Source: an uncultured Sphingomonadales bacterium (GTDB lineage Bacteria; Pseudomonadota; Alphaproteobacteria; Sphingomonadales; Sphingomonadaceae). From it: 7,208 bases of DNA. Shown here piece after piece: positions 1 through 5,838 of this stretch. The stretch spans positions 1-7,208 of the forward strand of contig CAITOD010000401.1 of assembly GCA_903893935.1 (NCBI GenBank). Direction: 5' to 3'. The position numbers were made by a program, and so were the translations under genes. The notes beneath the pieces were generated by a model. That model worked only from the letters and a program-made list of their open reading frames with translations. It was not told where the DNA came from and did not search any database. Each line of letters opens with the position of its first letter. The first letter of the stretch is position 1.

Positions 1-1
1 C

Positions 2-1477
2 AACCAGCTCAACACTTTCCCAGAGCTGTCCATTGCGTTCTGGCGCTGGGCATTGTGGAAGCTGTTTGAAGCGGACAACGCACCGCGCCGGGGCGTGGTT
101 GCCTACATCACCAATCGCAAGTACCTGACCGGAAAGCCCTATGCGGGCCTGCGCAAGATGATGCGCGAACGCTTTGACCGGATCGAAATCATCGATCTGC
201 GCGGCGACGTCCGTGCCGGTTTACGAGGTGACGTGGCCCGCGATCAGGGCGTGTTCAACATTATGGTTGGCACCTGCATCACCGTCGCGATTGCTGACGG
301 CACGAAGGCTGAGGGTGATTTGGCGGCTGTCAGCTACCACGATAGCTGGGCGGGAGAACGATTCACTCGCCGGGCCAAGCTCGACTGGTTGCAGGCACGC
401 AGCACGACGGGCAATGCTGATAATTGGTCGGCGGTGGAACGAGGGCTGCTGGACGATTTCCGTCCGGAACCGTTTCAGAATGGCGAGTGGGTTTCAATCC
501 GTGATCTGTTCACCTTCTCAAAGTCGGGCATGAAGTCCGGGAACGACCCGCTCTATGTAGCGATCGATCAAAACAATCTCTTGCGGCAATTGCGCGGCAA
601 CGTTCGCGAGATCGATCCGGCGCTAGTCAGGAGCTTGGCGTATCGACCGTTGGATAGTCGCCGACTCTACAATGACCTATCGCTGCTCAATCGACCTGGA
701 CCTGTGATGCAGCGAGCGTGGGGCGTGGAAAACCGCGGCCTGTACTCGCTAAAGTCGAATACCGGTGAGGGACCATCGGTGTGGTGCCACTCGGCTCTGC
801 CCGACTATCATTCAATCAAGGGGAGCAATGGAGGTTACGCCTACCCTCTCTATGACCGTCGCCAAGGCGAAGATGCTCATAATCTTGATCCCGAACTACT
901 CGTCTCTCTGTCGGAGGCTTATGGCAGAGCCATCACGCCCGAAGCGCTTTTCGATGCCGTGCTGGCGCTATTGTCCGCCTCATCCTACACTGTGCGCTTT
1001 GCCGAGGACTTGGAGGATACATTCCCGCACATCCCGTTCCCGGCCACGGTGAACGTGTTCAACCGCGCCGCCGCGATAGGGGCGGAAATTCGGGCCTTGG
1101 AGACCTTCGCTCGCGCGCCATCCGCAGACTACATGCCGCGCGGCTTCTGTACTTGGGAGAGCAGGCCCACCGGCCCGCTGGCATCGCAGGACGACTTCAC
1201 CGAGGGCCGTGTCACCCTGTGCGCCAACGGCAGTGGCATCATGAAGGACATTCCCGATGTAGTCTGGACCTTCACAGTCAGCGGCTATCGTGTGCTGCCC
1301 CGTTGGCTGGAAGCACGCGAAGGCCTTGCGCTCGACTATGCAATGACTAGCCAGATTCGGGACATCGCGGGACGTATCCACGAGCTTCTCCACTGGTTCG
1401 ACCAAGCCGATCTTGTCCTTGAAGAGACGCTTGCCCATACTTTGACCCGTGAGGCGTTGGGCCTAGACGAGAATTGA
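2..1477 (+). CDS. Type ISP-like restriction-modification enzyme, C-terminal part (5' end outside window)
   Basis: The reading frame is open from base 2, so the gene starts left of the window; the TTG at 53 is internal. 491 residues are visible. They begin with an aromatic helix (FWRWALWKLFE) and continue with GVVAYITNRKYL, LRKMMRERF and IIDLRGDVR, then DQGVFNIMVG. This is the usual order after the NPP(Y/F) catalytic motif of N6-adenine methyltransferases in type ISP enzymes (LlaBIII-like), which join nuclease, helicase, methylase and target recognition in one chain. The rest matches the C-terminal specificity region: YRPLDSRRLYND and LLNRPGPVM, LPDYHSIKGSNGGYAYPLYD, then SSYTVRFAEDLEDTFPHIPFPA. 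Inferred role: sequence-specific adenine methylation of host DNA and cleavage of foreign DNA. The nuclease, helicase and catalytic NPP motif would lie upstream and cannot be checked, so a methylase-only or degraded enzyme is possible. The visible part has no frameshift. Its base composition looks less GC-rich than the genes to the right, in keeping with horizontal transfer. Confidence 0.83.
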   Translation, partial: NQLNTFPELSIAFWRWALWKLFEADNAPRRGVVAYITNRKYLTGKPYAGLRKMMRERFDRIEIIDLRGDVRAGLRGDVARDQGVFNIMVGTCITVAIADGTKAEGDLAAVSYHDSWAGERFTRRAKLDWLQARSTTGNADNWSAVERGLLDDFRPEPFQNGEWVSIRDLFTFSKSGMKSGNDPLYVAIDQNNLLRQLRGNVREIDPALVRSLAYRPLDSRRLYNDLSLLNRPGPVMQRAWGVENRGLYSLKSNTGEGPSVWCHSALPDYHSIKGSNGGYAYPLYDRRQGEDAHNLDPELLVSLSEAYGRAITPEALFDAVLALLSASSYTVRFAEDLEDTFPHIPFPATVNVFNRAAAIGAEIRALETFARAPSADYMPRGFCTWESRPTGPLASQDDFTEGRVTLCANGSGIMKDIPDVVWTFTVSGYRVLPRWLEAREGLALDYAMTSQIRDIAGRIHELLHWFDQADLVLEETLAHTLTREALGLDEN

Positions 1478-1495
1478 GCGGAACAACGGCAAGCC

Positions 1496-1774
1496 ATGGA
1501 CGACACGCAAATCAGCATGTTCGGAAACGGTGCGGATCGTATGCCGCACCAGCGCGAGGCGGACATCGCGCCCGATCCTGACCGCGTGCGCCGCCGCCTG
1601 AACGGGCTGCTGGATAAGGCTCGAAGGGCCGATTCCATGCCGTGGACAGAACGCGATGTGGGCATGTGGGAAATCGTATTTCCACAGATGGCCAACTGGC
1701 TGCCAGACGACGAAGCGAAGCAGCTCTGCTTTGCGTTCGCGCGGGAATTGGAACGGCTCAAAATCGCCGCCTAA
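1496..1774 (+). CDS. Small hypothetical protein downstream of the type ISP gene
   Basis: A 92-residue protein starting at an ATG 18 nt after the stop of the restriction-modification gene, on the same strand, so probably co-transcribed. I do not recognise a named family. The N-terminal third is polar and probably disordered. The middle (DPDRVRRRLNGLLDKARRA, about residues 27-45) and the end (DDEAKQLCFAFARELERL, about 71-88) look like amphipathic helices, joined by a Trp/Pro-containing stretch (MPWTERD, then the segment ending FPQMANWLP). It has no signal peptide, membrane segment or catalytic motif. The Shine-Dalgarno is weak (only a purine-rich ggcaag before the ATG), which fits translational coupling to the upstream gene. 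Size and composition suggest a small cytoplasmic, possibly protein-binding factor. A link to the restriction system rests on position only. The frame is supported by plausible helices and a position within the operon, whereas overlapping frames give low-complexity Arg/Ser-rich peptides. Confidence 0.7.
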   Translation: MDDTQISMFGNGADRMPHQREADIAPDPDRVRRRLNGLLDKARRADSMPWTERDVGMWEIVFPQMANWLPDDEAKQLCFAFARELERLKIAA

Positions 1775-1826
1775 CAAATCTTTAATCCTCATAATGGCGC
1801 GGGCTCATTCACTAGCTTGGCTGCGA

Positions 1827-3626
1827 TCAGTCTTCCGGAACCGACGAAACCTCGGACTTGATCAGCCGGTAGATCACCCGCGAGCCATAATTCTTGGCGA
1901 GTTTGAGATTGCCGACATATTCAAAGCTCAATCCGGCCGCGGCGTTCTTGTCGATCATCGCCGCAAAGGGTTGTGTCACATAGATCGAGCCGACCGGCAC
2001 GCGCGGTTCGATCCGCGCGGCCAGCGTGACTTCGGTGCCGAAGAACGTCCGTTCCTTGCGGATCGGATCGAAGCTTTCGTAGATCGGGCCGAGGTGCAGG
2101 CTGATCCGCATGCCGCCATCTTCGGGCAGGCCGATCGCGGCAAGGTGTTCGCCGCCCAGCTGGGCCTGGATTTCGAGCGCGATGGCCGCTGCCGTTTCGG
2201 GCACATCGATCACCGCATGCACCGCATCGCCCCACGTGTTGCACGACAGCACCCGATCGCCGTAACGGTCGAGAATCGTGCTGATCCTTCCCATCACCGA
2301 GTCCAGAAAATCGGGCAATTCAAGCTCGGTCAGTTTGGAAAAGCCCGAAAAATCCGCAAACAGGATCGCATGGACTTTGCGCTTCGGGCCGGCGTAGCCC
2401 ACCACCGCCGAAGGCAGCGGCAGGCGCGGGCGGTCGGCCGCGACCGCGATGATCCGCGTGCGGCCGCCCTGCCGGCCCCATTCCGCGATGTTGACCGCGG
2501 TGCCGGCGGTTCCGCCTGGCGGTGCACCGTCGCTGAGCGCAAGTTGCACCGCATCGGCCTGCATCACCCGCGCGCGCAGCCGCGCGAGCCCCATCGCCAG
2601 TTGCGAACAGTATGAAAACTGGTTGTCATCGCCGATAAACCGCATTTGCGTGGCGAGTGTGAAGCTTGCGGCGCGTTGGCGCACGGCCTTGTACCGATCG
2701 ACCCAGCGCTGCCCGCCGGGCGTTACCGACGCGGCGATGAAGTCTTCCTCTTCGAAGGGCAGCACAATGTTCACTTCGGCGCCGCGATCGAGCAGTGCCT
2801 CTGCCACCAGGATGTCCGCGCCGCAGGCGAGCGCGCCATAGGCAACGATTGCGCCGGTTTCGTCGAGATCGGCTGCAATCGCTGCGGCAAGACCGGTCTC
2901 GGCTTGCCAGCCATCGACGAACATGTGGCCGCAATAGTGCAGCACCGGCGGAATGCGGATCGGGCGCAACAGGCGCGCGCGGTCGCTTTCACCCAGGCCC
3001 AGGTGATCGGCGATCAGCCCGAACTGCCGGATGGTCGAAGCGCGCGCGCCCAGACTGGCGCCGGCGAGGCTGCAAGCCTGTTCAAGCTGCGCGGCCGCGG
3101 TGTCGATCTGGCGCCGCAGCAGCATTGCTTCGGCGGCCGTCGCCGCGGCATAATAATCCGCCGGCCGGGCGATTTCCGGCCGCGCCGCGATGGCTGCGGC
3201 CAGCGCGACCGCTGCTTGCCCGTCGCCGGCGAGGAACGCCGTGGTTGCCGCATTGATGGCCGAAAAATAGCCGTCGCCGATCGCGTTGGCGACTTTGTAC
3301 GCCTCGCTCGCCTGCGCGAACAGCGTGCGCTGCGCAGGCTTGTCGGCCAGCACGGCCATGTCTTTCAGAATCCGGCCTTTCAGCGCAAGCGCATCCTCGG
3401 TGCCGATCTGCGCGACCCGGTTGCGCTGATACAAGGCGAGAGCTGCCGCCGGTTCGCAAAGCCGGGCCAGGGCGAGCGATTGCAGATAGCGCAAATGCTC
3501 GTCATCGGGCGCAAGGTTCAGCCCCTGGCTTGCGCAATCATACAGCGCGAACATGTCGCCTTGCCGGGCGGCCAGTGCAGCCAGTTCCTTGTATCGGGCA
3601 AGGTCTGTGTCGGAGGTCTGGTCCAC
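1827..3626 (-). CDS. TPR (TRAFs-binding/DUF4071-like), SLOG-like and class III nucleotide cyclase domain protein
   Basis: A 599-residue protein counted from the GTG at 3626; an in-frame TTG at 3668 would add 14 residues. I prefer GTG because AAAGG lies 11 nt upstream of it while the TTG has no Shine-Dalgarno, and the extra residues add no domain. Residues about 8-220 are helical TPR-like repeats of the MAP3K TRAFs-binding (DUF4071) type, with the family pattern ALKGRILKDM and YFSAINAATTAFLAGD. Residues about 228-395 are a SLOG-like Rossmann region: HYCGHMFVD, YGALACGADILVAEALLDRGAEV, NIVLPFEEEDF. Residues about 415-590 form a class III cyclase domain: ILFADFSGF (metal Asp425), NTWGDAVHA (metal Asp467), FFGTEVTLAARIEP (Arg538) and LKLAKNYG. 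The two Asp are 42 apart, as expected. The usual adenine-reading Lys and Asp align with Asn463 and Thr527, and the transition-state Asn with Thr534. It should make a cyclic nucleotide, but the base cannot be assumed to be adenine, and it could be inactive. There is no signal peptide or membrane segment, so it is likely cytoplasmic. It is probably expressed with the TIR gene upstream. Confidence 0.85.
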   Translation of the reverse strand: MDQTSDTDLARYKELAALAARQGDMFALYDCASQGLNLAPDDEHLRYLQSLALARLCEPAAALALYQRNRVAQIGTEDALALKGRILKDMAVLADKPAQRTLFAQASEAYKVANAIGDGYFSAINAATTAFLAGDGQAAVALAAAIAARPEIARPADYYAAATAAEAMLLRRQIDTAAAQLEQACSLAGASLGARASTIRQFGLIADHLGLGESDRARLLRPIRIPPVLHYCGHMFVDGWQAETGLAAAIAADLDETGAIVAYGALACGADILVAEALLDRGAEVNIVLPFEEEDFIAASVTPGGQRWVDRYKAVRQRAASFTLATQMRFIGDDNQFSYCSQLAMGLARLRARVMQADAVQLALSDGAPPGGTAGTAVNIAEWGRQGGRTRIIAVAADRPRLPLPSAVVGYAGPKRKVHAILFADFSGFSKLTELELPDFLDSVMGRISTILDRYGDRVLSCNTWGDAVHAVIDVPETAAAIALEIQAQLGGEHLAAIGLPEDGGMRISLHLGPIYESFDPIRKERTFFGTEVTLAARIEPRVPVGSIYVTQPFAAMIDKNAAAGLSFEYVGNLKLAKNYGSRVIYRLIKSEVSSVPED

Positions 3627-3732
3627 GCCTGTGCCGGCCTTTGCTGTCGATAACGGTCTTGCGCGCAAAACCGGACGCGAACGGACGATATACCGTAGTC
3701 AGGTCCAATTGGTTCGCAATGGTATTAGACTC

Positions 3733-3766
3733 GCGCGGTATGCCGCGCAAGCCGCGGGCGGGCTTG
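3733..3766 (-). other. Two tandem GC-rich hairpins between the TIR and cyclase genes
   Basis: Two perfect 6-bp inverted repeats follow the TIR stop codon (TGA at 3782-3780). In the direction of transcription the first pairs 3766-3761 with 3753-3748 (CAAGCC / GGCTTG, 7-nt loop). The second pairs 3748-3743 with 3738-3733 (GCGCGG / CCGCGC, 4-nt loop). They share base 3748. No U-run follows, so this is not a standard intrinsic terminator. It may be an mRNA processing or stability element, or a partial attenuator that sets the ratio of TIR protein to cyclase. Short GC-rich stems also arise by chance in such DNA. Confidence 0.35.
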
Positions 3767-3779
3767 ACCCAGGTGCCGC

Positions 3780-5744
3780 TCAGCGCCGGACCGCAGCGGC
3801 AATCTGGTCGTAATCAGACCGATAGAGCGTGCCCTTTGGCCAGCGCGCGGTAATCGCCGGTGCGGCACTGCCGGCAAGCTTTGCCGCGGCTTCGTATCGG
3901 CCCGACTGCACCAGGCACGCCGCGCGCACCGTGTCGACCCAGGCCATGCGCCAGGGCTCGTCGGGATACGTTTGCGCCATGAGCGGGCGCGCGCGATCGA
4001 GCATGGCGAGGCCTTCGTTCACGGCGCCGGTCTGGCATTTGAGCAGCGCGAAATCGGTCAGGATCGGCGCCCGGTTGCGATGGCCATTGTGGTCGGCCGC
4101 AGCCCAGCCGCGCTGGAAATCAGCACCGGCCGCGCGCGTCTGGCCAAGCGCGCGTTCGGCAATGGCCCGGTTGTCGAGAAAGAAGGCCATGTCCGGATGC
4201 GTCCAGCCGCGCTCTTTGACGTTGATCCGCACCGCGCGATCGAGCAGCGGCAGCGCGCCCGAAAAATTGCGATGTTCGATCAGGATGCGAGCGAGATTGT
4301 TGAGCGTGGTGGCGACATCGGGGTGGTCGGGGCCGAGCACGCGTTCGTCGATCGCCAGGCGCGACCGTTCGAGCCGTTCGGCGGTGGACAGATCGCCCCG
4401 CGCATAGGCCAGCGCGCCCAGCGTAACGATATCGTCGGAAACGCTCGGGCTGAACGGCCCTTCAAGTTTCTGCCGGAGCGCGAGCGCGCGGCGCAACAAG
4501 GGCTCGGCCGCTTTCAGATCCCTCGCCGCATAATCATTTTGCCCGAGCTCTTCGTAATCGCGCGCCACGCTCGCGCTGTTTTCTCCGTCGCGCGCGCGAT
4601 CGATCTGCAGCGCCTGGTCGATTGCCGCGGCGGCGGCGCGGGTATCGCCCTTTGCCGTCAGCGCCTCACCCTGCCCGCCCAGCAGCAGCGGCATGACTTC
4701 GTCGCTCAGCAGGGGCTGGCTGCGCGCCAGCGCGATGCCGCGCGAATAGGCCCTGATCGCGCCGTCGTTGTCGCCCATGTTGCGTTTGACATCGCCGAGC
4801 GCGAGCATCTGACGCGCAGCGACATCAACCTGGTGATGCGGCAGCGCCATGCTCCAGCCCAGCAGATCGGCCGCTTCGTGATAGAGACCCAGCGTCTGGT
4901 AGACTTGCGCCACGGTAACCGCGAGGTCGGCCCGGACCGCCGGTTCTTCGCCCAGTTGCTGCCTGACCTGAACCGCGCCGCGATCGACGATTTCACGCGC
5001 CGTCATCGATGCTCCGCGCGCGTTCGACGGGTCTGACACTTCGAACAGCGATTTGACAAATTGCGTGGTGCGTTCCGCCGTGCGGGTCCGTTCGACCGCG
5101 ATATTGCGTTGCCGCACCGCTTCGGCACGCGCCAGCAGCGCGGCAATGGTGAGCCCGATCGCCACGACCAGCCCGGCGGTTGACCCGGTCGCCAGCCAGG
5201 CGAGCCGCTGCACACGGCGCTGCTGTTCGCGCTGGCGCAACTCGTCATAGGCAATGCCCAGAACCCCCGCGAGCACTTTCAGCCGCGCCGAGGCGAGCCC
5301 GTCCTGCCCGGCACGCGCATCGGCTGCGAGCGGTTCGCCATGGCCGCCTTCGAGCAGGGCGGGCGGCAGACATTCGAACGCGGGGTCTGCCGCATGCGGT
5401 TCGCCCGCGACAATCAGGCACTGGATGCGATCGCGCCGCCCCGAAGCAATGAAGTGCCGGATTTCCTCGTTCACCCAGCGCGATCGCGCACTGGCCGGCG
5501 TGCAGACCACGATCAGCGAGGCCGATTGATCCAGCGCATCGCGCACCGCCTGGCCGAGATCGGCCACCGCCGACAGTTCGTCGCGATCGCGAAACACCGG
5601 CGGCAGGCGCGGCCCGATCGGCCCCAGCGCACCTTGTGTGCCGCGCAGCCGCTTGGGAATGCGATAGTTTTCCAGCCAGATATGAAGATTTTTTACAAAC
5701 CGCCGATCCGCAAAGCTGTAGCTGATGAAGGACGAATAACGCAT
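3780..5744 (-). CDS. TIR domain protein with one membrane segment and TPR array
   Basis: A 654-residue protein starting at the ATG at 5744. The start is fixed by the TIR strand motif at the extreme N-terminus (FISYSFADRRFV, from residue 6), although the Shine-Dalgarno is weak (AAAG 10 nt upstream). Residues 1-130 form a bacterial TIR domain of the family with YRIPKRLRG, FRDRDELSAVADLGQAVRDAL, LIVVCTPASARSRWVNEEI and CLIVAGEPHAADP. Glu94 follows Trp90 at the spacing of the catalytic Glu in NAD-hydrolysing TIRs, so NADase activity is plausible. Residues about 182-206 are a hydrophobic membrane segment flanked by Arg. A charged helix with SLFEVSDPSNARG and the segment up to EIVDRGAVQVRQQL follows, a linker often seen before TPRs in signalling proteins. 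TPR repeats run from about 270 to 640, including kinesin-light-chain-like units (VLGPDHPDVATTLNNLARIL). With one membrane pass and a cytoplasmic TIR domain, the TPRs would be periplasmic, but both flanks are basic, so topology is uncertain. No cyclic-nucleotide-binding domain is visible. It is the first gene of a probable two-gene unit with the cyclase. Inferred role: membrane-linked signalling or abortive-infection effector. Confidence 0.87.
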   Translation of the reverse strand: MRYSSFISYSFADRRFVKNLHIWLENYRIPKRLRGTQGALGPIGPRLPPVFRDRDELSAVADLGQAVRDALDQSASLIVVCTPASARSRWVNEEIRHFIASGRRDRIQCLIVAGEPHAADPAFECLPPALLEGGHGEPLAADARAGQDGLASARLKVLAGVLGIAYDELRQREQQRRVQRLAWLATGSTAGLVVAIGLTIAALLARAEAVRQRNIAVERTRTAERTTQFVKSLFEVSDPSNARGASMTAREIVDRGAVQVRQQLGEEPAVRADLAVTVAQVYQTLGLYHEAADLLGWSMALPHHQVDVAARQMLALGDVKRNMGDNDGAIRAYSRGIALARSQPLLSDEVMPLLLGGQGEALTAKGDTRAAAAAIDQALQIDRARDGENSASVARDYEELGQNDYAARDLKAAEPLLRRALALRQKLEGPFSPSVSDDIVTLGALAYARGDLSTAERLERSRLAIDERVLGPDHPDVATTLNNLARILIEHRNFSGALPLLDRAVRINVKERGWTHPDMAFFLDNRAIAERALGQTRAAGADFQRGWAAADHNGHRNRAPILTDFALLKCQTGAVNEGLAMLDRARPLMAQTYPDEPWRMAWVDTVRAACLVQSGRYEAAAKLAGSAAPAITARWPKGTLYRSDYDQIAAAVRR

Positions 5745-5751
5745 GCGGCAA

Positions 5752-5781
5752 TTGCTTTCGAAATTGACCGGACTTTATAAT
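5752..5781 (+). promoter_or_regulatory. Candidate sigma70-type promoter for the Gly-rich repeat gene, in a divergent AT-rich gap
   Basis: A perfect TATAAT lies at 5776-5781, with TTGCTT at 5752-5757 and an 18-nt spacer. Transcription would start near 5788 and give a leader of about 50 nt before the ATG at 5839. The whole 94-nt gap between the divergent genes is distinctly AT-rich against its surroundings. On the opposite strand TATAAA (5779-5774) could be the -10 of the TIR gene, but I see no good -35 for it, only TTCGCA at an over-long distance. If both are used, the two promoters overlap and could compete. Confidence 0.45.
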
Positions 5782-5823
5782 TGGTTACCATTTTTTATTT
5801 GCGAATCACATGTCATGCTGCCG

Positions 5824-5830
5824 GGTGAGG
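5824..5830 (+). promoter_or_regulatory. Ribosome binding site that fixes the start of the repeat-protein gene
   Basis: GGTGAGG lies 8 nt before the ATG at 5839, an ideal Shine-Dalgarno position. An in-frame TAG at 5833-5835 lies just before the ATG, so no longer N-terminus is possible in this frame. Together these decide the start. Confidence 0.75.
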
Positions 5831-5838
5831 TATAGCCA

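Noticed and set aside
53..55. TTG at 53 as the start of the restriction-modification gene
   Set aside because: The frame stays open to base 2 and the residues before it (ending FWRWAL) match the family, so this codon is an internal Leu.
1775..1826. Terminator between the convergent ends of the small gene and the cyclase gene
   Set aside because: Only 3-bp stems can be drawn and there is no T-run in a fitting position on either strand.
2646..3653. Long open frame on the plus strand antisense to the cyclase gene (335 codons), with others at 1656-2615 and 3972-5036
   Set aside because: They lie opposite genes with recognisable domains, translate to Arg/Ala/Gly/His-rich sequence without domains, and long antisense frames are expected in GC-rich DNA.
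5764..5790. TTGACC at 5764-5769 as a -35 element for the repeat-protein gene
   Set aside because: No good -10 lies 16-18 nt downstream. TATAAT at 5776-5781 is too close to it and pairs better with TTGCTT at 5752-5757.
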